Positions 1 to 5,815 are shown, numbered from the stretch's first letter. The stretch: DNA of 17,144 nucleotides from Azoarcus sp. (GCA_031268685.1 JAIRWW010000340.1:1-17144), one strand, 5' to 3'. Notes: generated by a model from the sequence alone, not told the origin. Numbers and translations are program-made.

Positions 1-290
1 ATAAAATAAATAAAAATCGAAACACTCAAATCAAGATTTGCCTCTATCAGTTTTTGCATAAAAGGTTCATCGTTAAAAATTTCGTGTATATGCATGTGGA
101 TATTAACCCCGCCACAAAATTTATTGGAATAAGTGACATATATTGACTTCTTTTCAATACCTGCCTTGATAAGAGATTTAAGGTTTGTTTGCATGATTTC
201 TATGTTTTTAGACGAATCAAGCACCCCTCTGACGGATTGCTCATAGGCAGCTTGGGCTTGAGTCAGAAGCATTTCTTCGATTTCAGTCAT
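1..290 (-). CDS. Hypothetical protein, C-terminus beyond window
   Basis: An open frame starts at the ATG at 288-290 on the minus strand and runs without a stop for 96 codons to the window edge, so the C-terminus is missing. The N-terminus reads MTEIEEMLLTQAQAAYEQSV. A purine-rich GGGGAA lies just upstream of the ATG. The gene begins 24 bases after the stop of the HTH gene at 315-557 on the same strand, so the two probably form one leftward operon, which in a P2-like phage would be the early operon. I do not recognise the family. The first part looks helical and is followed by a His-rich stretch (residues 64-69, IHMHIH). Base composition is clearly more AT-rich than the rest of the window, which suggests a separate origin. 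No function is assigned. Confidence 0.6.
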   Translation of the reverse strand, partial: MTEIEEMLLTQAQAAYEQSVRGVLDSSKNIEIMQTNLKSLIKAGIEKKSIYVTYSNKFCGGVNIHMHIHEIFNDEPFMQKLIEANLDLSVSIFIYF

Positions 291-314
291 GTCGTTCCCC
301 TCGGATAAAGATAG

Positions 315-557
315 TCAGGGTTTGGCGGCTCTCGCCGCATCAATTTCGGCGCGATTGCGGCGCAGGCGTATCTGGCCGGGCCAGAGTTCCGCGATGGTTG
401 TGCCGAGCTTTTCGGCGATAGCTTGCTGTATGGGGTAGGACTTCGCCTTGCCTGCCACCACCATTGACACAGTGCTTTGCTTAACGCCGAGTTCATCGGC
501 CAAAGCGGTCAAGGTGATCCCCATGTCACGCAAGATGGTCTTTATCTGGATATCCAT
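315..557 (-). CDS. Ner/Cro-like helix-turn-helix regulator
   Basis: An 80-residue protein starting MDIQIKTILRDMGITLTALA. Residues about 15-45 form a helix-turn-helix: LTALADELGVKQSTVSMVVAG, with the recognition helix around QSTVSMVV. The tail AIAEKLGTTIAELWP resembles the C-terminal part of Ner/Nlp-type phage DNA-binding proteins. I chose the ATG at 557 rather than one 12 codons upstream because AAAGG sits at the right distance before it. It is divergent from the repressor-like gene at 615 and leads the leftward operon, the position held by Cox or Cro in other temperate phages. I infer that it represses the lysogenic promoter or acts as a Cox-like switch. It could equally be the lysogenic repressor, with the 615 gene taking the other role. 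Confidence 0.75.
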   Translation of the reverse strand: MDIQIKTILRDMGITLTALADELGVKQSTVSMVVAGKAKSYPIQQAIAEKLGTTIAELWPGQIRLRRNRAEIDAARAAKP

Positions 558-614
558 AGGTGTTACCTTTGATACTGTAGTAGACACCATCAACGATAGT
601 ACTGAAAACGAAAT
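558..614. promoter_or_regulatory. Divergent switch region between two HTH genes
   Basis: This 57-base, AT-rich interval separates two divergently transcribed HTH genes and must carry both promoters and probably the operators. I see no convincing -35/-10 pair for either direction. A TTGATA at 569-574 is the best -35-like hexamer for the plus strand. The palindrome AGTACT occurs at 598-603 and again at 621-626, as part of a tandem repeat that runs into the plus-strand gene. The organisation matches a lysogeny/lysis switch, but this role is inferred. Confidence 0.5.
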
Positions 615-643
615 ATGTCAAGTACTGAAAACGAAATATTGCA
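598..643 (+). repeat. 23-bp tandem repeat over the repressor start codon
   Basis: Two copies in tandem at 598-620 and 621-643 share a perfect 19-base core (AGTACTGAAAACGAAATAT) and differ only near their 3' ends. Copy 1 ends in the leader and supplies the ATG (615-617). Copy 2 encodes the protein's N-terminal residues STENEI. The period of 23 is not a multiple of three, so the two copies are read in different frames. The repeat could be a pair of operators or a replication-slippage duplication. Confidence 0.8.
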
Positions 644-971
644 CGGACTATCTGCGCGATTGCGGGAGGAACGTGTGCGCCTTGGCTACAACCAAGAGCA
701 AGCGAGTGTGTTGGCGGGAATTACGCGTGTGCCATATACACAATGGGAAAAGGGGGTAACCTCGCCTACTGCGGCGCATCTCCATCGGCTGGCTAATGCG
801 GGCATGGATGTGCACTACATCATCACAGGACAGCGTGACATGTCCCGGCTCGCCCCGGAGGAAGCCGCGCTGCTCGACAACTACCGGAACGCCCCGGAAG
901 CCGGACGCCGCTCGATCCGAGGCGCGGCCGCTTCGTGGGAGGAACCGGACATGAGGGAGAAGGAAGCATGA
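615..971 (+). CDS. Small XRE-family repressor-like protein
   Basis: A 118-residue protein. Residues about 10-63 are an XRE helix-turn-helix domain: LSARLREERVRLGYNQEQAS, then a recognition helix around RVPYTQWEKG and a closing helix ahead of MDVHYIITG. The segment after the HTH is short, with no S24 peptidase domain, so the protein should not be inactivated by RecA-stimulated self-cleavage. This fits the small non-cleavable C repressors of P2-like phages. The start codon lies within a 23-bp tandem repeat and has only a weak ribosome-binding site. The stop overlaps the ATG of the next gene (ATGA at 968-971), so the accessory genes downstream are probably expressed in the lysogen along with it. 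The repressor role is inferred from size, divergence and context. Confidence 0.8.
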   Translation: MSSTENEILHGLSARLREERVRLGYNQEQASVLAGITRVPYTQWEKGVTSPTAAHLHRLANAGMDVHYIITGQRDMSRLAPEEAALLDNYRNAPEAGRRSIRGAAASWEEPDMREKEA

Positions 972-1438
972 AAAAAGTACTGAAATGGGTAGGCATCGTC
1001 TTTATTGGCCTAATCGTGCTTGGCATTATCCTTGACGCGGCAAAGTCACCGGAGCAAAAGGCAGCAGATATCGCAAAAGCCGCAGAAAAGAAAGCGGCGG
1101 AACTTGCCAGCCGAGCCGAAGAGATCGCCGCGATGCCTGTGGTGAGCGCCGTGCAACTGGCCCGCGATTACGATGCCAATACGGTTGCCGCGGATCAGAA
1201 ATATAAAGACAAAGAATTCAAAGTTTCCGGAAAAGTGAGTGATATCAGCACGGATTTTACAGGCGCCCCCTACGTTTCGATGGGCGGAGGGTTCGCGCCG
1301 CCGCAGTTCAGCTTTGACCGGGATGCGGCGGATCAACTCGCCAAAATCAAAAAAGGCATGCAACTGACACTGCTGTGCATTGGGAAAGGCGACATTGCGA
1401 AAACCCCTATGTCAGGAGAATGCAGGATCGTCGAATAA
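968..1438 (+). CDS. OB-fold tRNA_anti-like membrane-anchored protein
   Basis: A 156-residue protein. The start at 968 overlaps the previous stop and has a good site, GGAGAAGGAAG. Residues 1-22 form one membrane-spanning segment after a MKKVLK leader, followed by an Ala/Lys/Glu-rich helical stretch (residues 27-54). The C-terminal half carries the pattern DANTVAADQKYKDKEFKVSG, a Val/Ile/Asp-containing strand, TGAPYVSM, and a final CRIVE. This is the signature of the tRNA_anti-like OB-fold family, found in many small exported or membrane-anchored proteins of unknown role. The sequence suggests an OB domain held on the outer face of the inner membrane. As second gene after the phage repressor it is a lysogenic-conversion candidate, for example in superinfection exclusion, though nothing in the sequence proves that. 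Confidence 0.75.
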   Translation: MKKVLKWVGIVFIGLIVLGIILDAAKSPEQKAADIAKAAEKKAAELASRAEEIAAMPVVSAVQLARDYDANTVAADQKYKDKEFKVSGKVSDISTDFTGAPYVSMGGGFAPPQFSFDRDAADQLAKIKKGMQLTLLCIGKGDIAKTPMSGECRIVE

Positions 1439-1445
1439 TTCACAT

Positions 1446-1493
1446 GAACAGCCAGAGAAACAAGCGGTAGACGAGGATGCCTCTTACCCATAA
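1446..1493 (+). pseudogene. Orphan C-terminal tail fossil of the membrane gene
   Basis: Read in the frame starting at 1446, this stretch encodes EQPEKQAVDEDASYP and then a TAA stop. The segment PEKQA-[V/I]-DEDA is nearly identical, in DNA and in frame, to the C-terminus of the membrane protein ending at 1880. No start codon or body of a gene precedes it; the OB-fold gene ends in another frame at 1438. It looks like the leftover end of a former gene copy or the scar of a cassette exchange. Confidence 0.6.
1451..1480 (+). repeat. 30-bp direct repeat, copy 1
   Basis: This copy matches 1844-1873 at 29 of 30 positions (G versus A at the 17th base). The copies are 393 bases apart, a multiple of three, and encode the same peptide. 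Together they bracket the membrane-protein gene at 1524-1880. Similarity stops abruptly at both ends. Confidence 0.9.
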
Positions 1494-1523
1494 GCCATAC
1501 CCATACAAGGAAGCGTACATAAC

Positions 1524-1880
1524 ATGAATCTATCGTCCCAATTCTCCGATGTGCGGATCGTCATAACCATACTCGGCCTGCTCTCGTGGCCACTCTGGTG
1601 GTGGTGGATTGCCCGCCGGCAGCGCCGGTTCGGGCGCGGCCCGCTATCGCGCCATCTGCGCGCGCTGGCCGGCTCGGCGCTCGCCGTATTCCAGATAACC
1701 GTAATCGCCACGCCGCTGCCGGACGGAAGCATGGAAATCATGGCGATCTCAGCGGCAATGGTTGCCGTGCTCAGCGCGGTAGTACTGACATTATTCTGGC
1801 TTGCCGTGCGGCAGCCTCGTCCGAAAAGCCCCAAGAGTTCCACGCCAGAGAAACAAGCGATAGACGAGGATGCAGCATGA
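1524..1880 (+). CDS. Small integral membrane protein, phage accessory
   Basis: A 118-residue protein starting MNLSSQFSDVRIVITILGLL. AAGGAAG lies upstream of the ATG. It has a hydrophobic segment at about 11-29 with an unusual WPLWWWWIAR run, a positively charged loop (RRQRRFGRGPLSRHLR), then two more hydrophobic stretches at about 48-63 and 72-94, and a polar tail ending PEKQAIDEDAA. I infer two or three membrane spans with the Arg-rich loop in the cytoplasm. I do not recognise a family. Its last codons lie inside a 30-bp direct repeat whose other copy precedes the gene, so it may be a replaceable cassette. Its stop overlaps the start of the next gene (ATGA at 1877-1880). Position after the repressor suggests expression in the lysogen. 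Confidence 0.65.
   Translation: MNLSSQFSDVRIVITILGLLSWPLWWWWIARRQRRFGRGPLSRHLRALAGSALAVFQITVIATPLPDGSMEIMAISAAMVAVLSAVVLTLFWLAVRQPRPKSPKSSTPEKQAIDEDAA
1844..1873 (+). repeat. 30-bp direct repeat, copy 2
   Basis: Second copy of the repeat at 1451-1480, here forming the 3' end of the membrane-protein gene. Recombination between the copies would precisely remove that gene and leave the secreted-protein gene downstream intact. Confidence 0.9.
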
Positions 1881-2113
1881 AAAGGTTTTTCTGGCTGGCC
1901 CTGCTCTCGCTGCTCATTGCCGCCCCGGCCCATGCCAATGGCCGTCAGCCCTGCGACCGTGGCGCGGGCGGCATCGCCCGCTGCGAGGGCGCGAAGTTCC
2001 GCTGCAACGATGGCCGCATCAGCCGGTCGAAAAAAATCTGCGACCCGACCGCCGTGCATGGCTACGCTCCCGCTGCCGCCGGGAAAACGTCCCGCAAAAA
2101 ATCCAAAAAATAA
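1877..2113 (+). CDS. Small secreted Cys/Lys-rich protein
   Basis: A 78-residue protein whose ATG overlaps the preceding stop. Residues 1-20 are a clear signal peptide (MKRFFWLALLSLLIAAPAHA) with a likely cut after AHA. The mature protein of about 58 residues has four cysteines (26, 36, 43, 55), in QPCDR, ARCEG, FRCND and KICDP, spaced as if for two disulfide bonds. It ends in a basic tail, KTSRKKSKK. It is therefore probably an exported, periplasmic, basic mini-protein. I do not recognise the family. Longer in-frame starts upstream would run through the membrane-protein gene and lack a signal peptide, so I rejected them. It closes the repressor-linked accessory operon. A run of T at 2121-2128 follows, but without a good stem. 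Confidence 0.7.
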   Translation: MKRFFWLALLSLLIAAPAHANGRQPCDRGAGGIARCEGAKFRCNDGRISRSKKICDPTAVHGYAPAAAGKTSRKKSKK

Positions 2114-2140
2114 AAGCCAGGTTTTTTTCACGGTGCGCGC

Positions 2141-2168
2141 TTGACGTTATACGGCATTGCCGTATAAT
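2141..2168 (+). promoter_or_regulatory. higBA promoter with palindromic operator
   Basis: TTGACG (2141-2146) and TATAAT (2163-2168) are separated by 16 bases, a strong sigma-70-type promoter ending just before the toxin start at 2177. A perfect inverted repeat, arms TTATACGGC (2147-2155) and GCCGTATAA (2159-2167) around ATT, fills the spacer and covers the -10. This is the expected site for autorepression by the HigA HTH domain, alone or with HigB. Confidence 0.85.
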
Positions 2169-2176
2169 TACAAGCC

Positions 2177-2491
2177 ATGTACACGATTGCCGAAACCGAG
2201 CTTTTCACTCACGACGCGCGTGAAATCTGGACAGAGGGCGAACGCGGTGAATTCTGCGCCTGGCTCGCACAGCATCCAGAATCGGGAGATGTGATACGCG
2301 GCGCGGGCGGCTGCCGCAAGCTTCGCTGGAAGCGCGCGGGAAGGGGCAAGCGTGGCGGCGTGCGGGTGATCTACTTCAACCGCCTTTCCGAAGGCCGTAT
2401 TTTTTTACTGGTCATTTACGCCAAGGCTGTGCGGGGCAGCATCCCCGCCCACATCCTGCGGGCGATTGCAGAGGAAATTAACAATGACTAA
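2177..2491 (+). CDS. higB: HigB/RelE-family mRNA interferase toxin
   Basis: A 104-residue protein with the hallmark block of the HigB2/RelE-like toxins: GDVIRGAGGCRKLRW (about 36-50), GRGKRGGVRVIYF (about 55-67), and then a hydrophobic strand IFLLVIYAKA. Family members cut translated mRNA on the ribosome; the basic residues of the RKLRW and GKRGG segments belong to the expected catalytic and RNA-binding face. The gene precedes its antitoxin, the order typical of higBA, and overlaps it by 8 bases. Only a short leader separates it from the palindromic promoter, and no strong ribosome-binding site is visible. As prophage cargo it is likely to serve stabilisation or phage defence (inference). All core motifs are intact. 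Confidence 0.88.
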   Translation: MYTIAETELFTHDAREIWTEGERGEFCAWLAQHPESGDVIRGAGGCRKLRWKRAGRGKRGGVRVIYFNRLSEGRIFLLVIYAKAVRGSIPAHILRAIAEEINND

Positions 2492-2780
2492 AGACCATAT
2501 GACGGGAACGGAGCTTGGCCAAAAGCTGCTCGAATCCGTGCGCCAAATGAAGGCGGGCAAGATCGCCCGGGTAACGGCGGCCAATTCCGGAGTTGCCCTT
2601 GCCGCCACGGCGCGGCAGCGCACAGGATTTTCGCAGTCGGCGTTTGCCAGTCTGCTGGGCGTATCGGTGCGCACCTTGCAAGACTGGGAACAGGGGCGCC
2701 GCGAACCGTCGGGCGCCGCGCGTACCCTGCTGCGGATTGCCGCCGCGCACCCGGAGGCCGTTCTGGAAGTTGGCGCTTGA
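2484..2780 (+). CDS. higA: HigA-family HTH antitoxin
   Basis: A 98-residue protein starting MTKDHMTGTELGQKLLESVR. The second half is an XRE-type helix-turn-helix: RTGFSQSAFASLLGVSVRTL followed by QDWEQGRREPSGAARTLLRI. The WEQGRR-PSGAA pattern is characteristic of HigA2/YgjM-type antitoxins. The N-terminal 40 residues would contact the toxin. I chose the ATG at 2484, which overlaps the end of higB, over one six codons upstream because the overlap is the usual coupled arrangement. The protein is expected to neutralise HigB and to repress from the inverted repeat at 2147-2167. Confidence 0.88.
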   Translation: MTKDHMTGTELGQKLLESVRQMKAGKIARVTAANSGVALAATARQRTGFSQSAFASLLGVSVRTLQDWEQGRREPSGAARTLLRIAAAHPEAVLEVGA

Positions 2781-2831
2781 GAAGACCGTTCGCGCCCGGC
2801 GGAACCGCGGCTGATGTGAGGGGCGAACCGT

Positions 2832-2859
2832 ATCATTTTGCCGCCGTCAGCAAAATGAT
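2832..2859. repeat. 10-bp perfect inverted repeat
   Basis: Arms ATCATTTTGC (2832-2841) and GCAAAATGAT (2850-2859) surround 8 bases. There is no T-run on either side, so it is not a classical intrinsic terminator. It may end convergent transcripts or be a protein-binding site. Confidence 0.75.
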
Positions 2860-2873
2860 CCAGCTGGCGGATT

Positions 2874-2899
2874 GCCTGCCGGATATCATTCCGGCGGGC
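2874..2899. repeat. GC-rich hairpin, 10-bp stem
   Basis: Arms GCCTGCCGGA and TCCGGCGGGC surround the six-base loop TATCAT, with one G-U pair if transcribed rightward. It lies 13 bases beyond the Q stop codon. No U-tract follows, so the role may be termination by another route, 3'-end protection, or part of a packaging site. Confidence 0.7.
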
Positions 2900-2912
2900 G
2901 CGGCCAAAACGA

Positions 2913-3923
2913 CTATCCTGGCGCCGAAAGCCCTGGCGGGCGGGCTTGCGGTTGCGGAAAAATCTCCGGACGCTCGAACCTGACAAGTTCCTCGCCCAGC
3001 CACGCGTTCACATCCCGCAGCCTGGCTTGCAAGGGCTCGATCTCATAGGCCCAGAACACCGCCGCGGCCTTCTCGACGTCGCCGAATCCGCCCACGTTTG
3101 ACGGCAAGACGCCCATCAACTGGGGCGGCACGCGATGCGCGGCAAGTTGATCATCGCGCGTCGTATTCTTGATGTTGAGGAAATCATCCTTCGCCGAGAC
3201 TTCCGAGACGGGGATCAACTGGATGCCATCCTTCTTGCCGTTCGGCGCATACATGAACAGGTTCCGGAAGTTGCCCGGCCCCTTGCTGTCTTTCAAGGCT
3301 TGCCGCAAGCCGTCGATATCTTCCTGGTTGTGGGCCGCGTCCGTCATGTAGAGGATGAATCCGGCATGGCTGCCGTTGTTGTAGTAGCGCCGCCTGAACA
3401 GCGTCGCGCTCTCGTTCAGGAATGCCGCGTTCAGCGCCGCGAGATATTGCGGCAGGCCGTAGACCTCTTGATTCAAATCCGGCTCGATCAAATGGAATAT
3501 CGAACCGCGCGGGAATTCATGCTCCAGCTCGAAGGCCGGCACGAAATAATAGCGGTCGAGTTCGATGCCCCGGCGCACGTATTTCGCCAGCGGCACGTCC
3601 AGCGACAGGGTCTCGCCCAGGCGGTTTGTGCGGCGCTCGATGTAGGCATTGCCGAAAACAAGAAATTCCCACGCATAGCGCTCGAATGCCGAGCGGGGGA
3701 AAATTCTGGATGGCACGAACGATGATGACAAAATATTGCGCTTGACCAGCATCGCGGACGAATGATGCACGGACGCGCGGCTGGCGCGCGCCAGGCCGTC
3801 GAGCGAGAGCGGCGGCTCGTACCATTTGCTGTATTTGATGCATTCAAGATAGTCGATCAATCCGCGCCCGGACATGACCGGTTCCGGATCGCCAAATGTG
3901 AACGCTTCGATTTTATTTGTCAT
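2913..3923 (-). CDS. Q: Portal protein, P2 gpQ family
   Basis: A 336-residue protein, close to P2 gpQ in length. Family landmarks include AFTFGDPEPV (8-17), then KWYEPPLSLDGLARASRASV, the HHSSAMLVKRN segment, YAWEFLVFGNAYIE, LFRRRYYNNGSHAGFI, and AAHRVPPQLMGVLP-NVGGFG. Portal proteins form the ring at the packaging vertex through which terminase pumps DNA and to which the tail connector joins. The start at 3923 has AGGA eight bases upstream and overlaps the end of D by 11 bases. Its place is unusual: in P2, Q is co-transcribed with P in an operon divergent from O, whereas here it is the last gene of a tail operon after D. An upstream in-frame ATG at 3959 would lie deeper in D and lacks family similarity. 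Confidence 0.93.
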   Translation of the reverse strand: MTNKIEAFTFGDPEPVMSGRGLIDYLECIKYSKWYEPPLSLDGLARASRASVHHSSAMLVKRNILSSSFVPSRIFPRSAFERYAWEFLVFGNAYIERRTNRLGETLSLDVPLAKYVRRGIELDRYYFVPAFELEHEFPRGSIFHLIEPDLNQEVYGLPQYLAALNAAFLNESATLFRRRYYNNGSHAGFILYMTDAAHNQEDIDGLRQALKDSKGPGNFRNLFMYAPNGKKDGIQLIPVSEVSAKDDFLNIKNTTRDDQLAAHRVPPQLMGVLPSNVGGFGDVEKAAAVFWAYEIEPLQARLRDVNAWLGEELVRFERPEIFPQPQARPPGLSAPG

Positions 3924-5004
3924 CGCCGTTTTCCTGTTCGCCGCCGTCGCTCTCCGCATCGCCCCCGATCTGCAATTCGAGTTCGAGATCGCTTGTCAGT
4001 CCGGACGGCGACAGACTGTGTGTCACCCGCACGATGCGCCACGCGGCGCTGTCGATTTCCGGTTTCCAGCCCGCGACCGTCGCGGGCAGTTCCGGGATGA
4101 TGTCGGGCCGTCCGCGCGCGAGCGTAATGTTGAATGTGGATGCCGCCCGGAGCGCTTTCTGCAATGCCGATTTCGCCGCGCGGGCCGCGTGCTTCGCGTT
4201 GGAATACGTATGCCTGAGCACTTTGACGTTTCCGCCCGATGCTTCCACCTTGTCGTTTTTTTTCTTGTCTCCGGGCGTGATGTCGGCCTCGCGGATCGTG
4301 ACCGATCCTTTTTTGCCCGCCTTCTTATCATAGTAGTAGGCCGTCACGCCGGGGCAGCCTACCCGATCCGAGACGGCAAACCGGTGGCTGTCGCCCACGC
4401 CGCGCACAATGCTGACCTCGGGCAGCGGCGTGCCGGATATGGTCATGCCGCGTTCGATTGCAAAAAAAATCAGCTGTCCGTCCTTGACGGCGGCCATGGC
4501 GTCGTACTGCTCGCCCAGGCGCGTGAGTATGTTTGCGTCAGACTCGGATTGCTGGTCGATGTGTTTGACCGCCAGCGGCGCAAGTTCTGGCGAAACGGAT
4601 GCTGTCAGTTTATTTTCTTTGGCGATTTTCTTGACGATGGCGCCGATTGTCGTGTTATGCCAGCTACGTTCCTTCTTGACCAGCAGCGTTTCGCGCAGGT
4701 CTGCCGAGTGCGCGCGGATTGTAAGTTGATCCGGCGCGCCGCTGTGCTCGATTTCGTCGACGGTGTAGCTGCCCTTGTCGATCAATCCAGTGTCATCCCA
4801 GCCGAGGGCCAGGTATAGCCGTACTCCGCGTTCGGGAATTGCGATGCGCCCGTCCGCGTCCGAGAGCGTGATGTTGAGTTCGTCGGCATCCAGCCCGCGA
4901 TTGTCCGTCAAGGTCAATTGCATCAGCCGGGGTTCCAAAGCATAGGTCAGGTCATGCTCTTCGAGCGTCAGACGCCAGAGCGCTTGCGGGTAGATTGCGC
5001 TCAT
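3913..5004 (-). CDS. D: Late control / tail protein, P2 gpD family
   Basis: A 363-residue protein of the gpD family, related to the T4 gp27-like hub fold. Landmarks are YPQALWRLTLEEHDLT at the N-terminus, LTDNRGLDADELNITLSDAD (about 31-50), ERSWHNTTIGAIVKKIAKEN, a central SDANILTRLGEQYDA, and a C-terminal RIVRVTHSLSPSGLTSDLEL. In P2, D is needed for tail assembly and also affects late gene expression. The gene starts in an ATGA overlap with U, with GGAAG just ahead, and ends 11 bases inside Q. Its C-terminal tail is acidic (about 347-363). Length is slightly below P2 gpD. U followed by D is the P2 order; portal Q following D is not. Confidence 0.93.
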   Translation of the reverse strand: MSAIYPQALWRLTLEEHDLTYALEPRLMQLTLTDNRGLDADELNITLSDADGRIAIPERGVRLYLALGWDDTGLIDKGSYTVDEIEHSGAPDQLTIRAHSADLRETLLVKKERSWHNTTIGAIVKKIAKENKLTASVSPELAPLAVKHIDQQSESDANILTRLGEQYDAMAAVKDGQLIFFAIERGMTISGTPLPEVSIVRGVGDSHRFAVSDRVGCPGVTAYYYDKKAGKKGSVTIREADITPGDKKKNDKVEASGGNVKVLRHTYSNAKHAARAAKSALQKALRAASTFNITLARGRPDIIPELPATVAGWKPEIDSAAWRIVRVTHSLSPSGLTSDLELELQIGGDAESDGGEQENGDDK

Positions 5005-5474
5005 GGCGCTTCTTCCCGCGCCTCGGCGGCGTCCTCGTCCTCGTCCGCGAAATCGTCCGCGTCCGCGTCCTCATCCTCGTCGCCGGTAAAATCGCCATCG
5101 TCGACGCGCGCGAGTTTCAGCGTGAAATCGATCTGCCGCGGCGCGCCATCGTCGAAAAAAACCGTCTGCGTTTCATCGACGGACTCGATGACATAGCGGC
5201 CCCAGAGTTCGCCCATGCCATCGATGAGCACATGGGCATCGCCTTCGTCTGCCATTTCGCATATCTCGTTGAGCGAGAGCGCATCGCCGGCCAGTTCGGG
5301 CAGCAGCATGCCGGAGAGCGTGATGGTTTCATCGTCCGGGCCAATGAACTGGCGGGCCGGGCGCAAGCCCACGCGCGCGTTCGACGGGTGCCGCCAGGCG
5401 CGCTGGCGCTGAAGATTCTGATAGGGCAGGGTATGCAGCTCGAAAACGAAATCACCCAGGCACATTAGACTCAT
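5001..5474 (-). CDS. U: Tail terminator protein, P2 gpU family
   Basis: A 157-residue protein. Residues 1-124 match the gpU pattern: LGDFVFELHTLPYQNLQRQ, HPSNARVG, ETITLSGMLLPEL, ICEMADEGDAHVLIDGMGEL, WGRYVIESVDE and QIDFTLKLARVD. gpU caps the tail tube or sheath and helps fix tail length. The start overlaps the end of W as ATGA (5471-5474); a second Met at residue 4 is an alternative start. After residue 124 the P2 C-terminal part is replaced by a highly acidic low-complexity tail of about 33 residues containing DEDEDADADDFADEDEDA. In P2, U follows T, but here it follows W directly, so the baseplate and tail-tube genes are missing from between them. Confidence 0.92.
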   Translation of the reverse strand: MSLMCLGDFVFELHTLPYQNLQRQRAWRHPSNARVGLRPARQFIGPDDETITLSGMLLPELAGDALSLNEICEMADEGDAHVLIDGMGELWGRYVIESVDETQTVFFDDGAPRQIDFTLKLARVDDGDFTGDEDEDADADDFADEDEDAAEAREEAP

Positions 5475-5803
5475 CGTAATGTCACCGTTAATTCCTCCGC
5501 CGCGCCGCCCCGATGCACGATAGAGATGTCGACGGTCAGCGCCGGGCCGCTGGCGCTCAGCGTCACGCGCGAGAGCCGGATGCGCGGCTCCCAGCGGATC
5601 AGCGCTTCCGCTGTCGCGGCCATGATGCGCAAGCGCGTGGCCGCGTTGAGCGGCGCATCGATCAGCGCCGGGATGTTTGATCCGAAATCGCGGCGCATTA
5701 CCCTGCTGCCGGGGGGCGTCGTCAGAATTGTGCGAATGCTCTGCCGGATGTGCGCCAGGCCGCTTAGCCGCCGCCCCGTGTCCGCGTTCATCCCCTGCCA
5801 CAT
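5471..5803 (-). CDS. W: Baseplate wedge protein gpW (gp25-like)
   Basis: A 110-residue protein with the gpW/gp25 fold pattern: GLAHIRQSIRTILTTPPGSR (15-34), VMRRDFGSNIPALIDAPLN, and RIMAATAEALIRWEPRIRLS, followed by a final beta pair. These proteins form the inner part of the baseplate wedge in contractile tails. The start lies 12 bases after the V stop and the end overlaps U by 4 bases. In P2, W is followed by J and I; neither is present downstream here. Confidence 0.93.
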   Translation of the reverse strand: MWQGMNADTGRRLSGLAHIRQSIRTILTTPPGSRVMRRDFGSNIPALIDAPLNAATRLRIMAATAEALIRWEPRIRLSRVTLSASGPALTVDISIVHRGGAAEELTVTLR

Positions 5804-5815
5804 GGCGCCGTTCTC

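Larger units (their letters stand above)
2781..2912. other. Non-coding gap between higA and portal gene Q
   Basis: These 132 bases separate two convergent genes. They contain two inverted repeats (listed separately) and no coding frame I would support. In P2 the cohesive-end site lies just beyond the 3' end of Q, so this interval is a positional candidate for cos. I cannot recognise the P2 cos sequence in it. Confidence 0.4.

Noticed and set aside
935..967. Earlier start at 935 for the OB-fold gene
   Set aside because: It would add residues without a membrane or signal pattern. The ATG at 968 has a good ribosome-binding site, overlaps the previous stop, and gives a clean membrane anchor.
2114..2140. 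Possible intrinsic terminator (run of T at 2121-2128)
   Set aside because: No stable GC stem precedes the T-run; only weak A/T pairing is possible.
3874..4818. Long plus-strand frame of 314 codons over gene D
   Set aside because: It is antisense to a clear gpD. The amino-acid pattern is Arg/Phe/Val-rich without motifs, as expected for the reverse complement of a GC-rich gene, and there is no ribosome-binding site.
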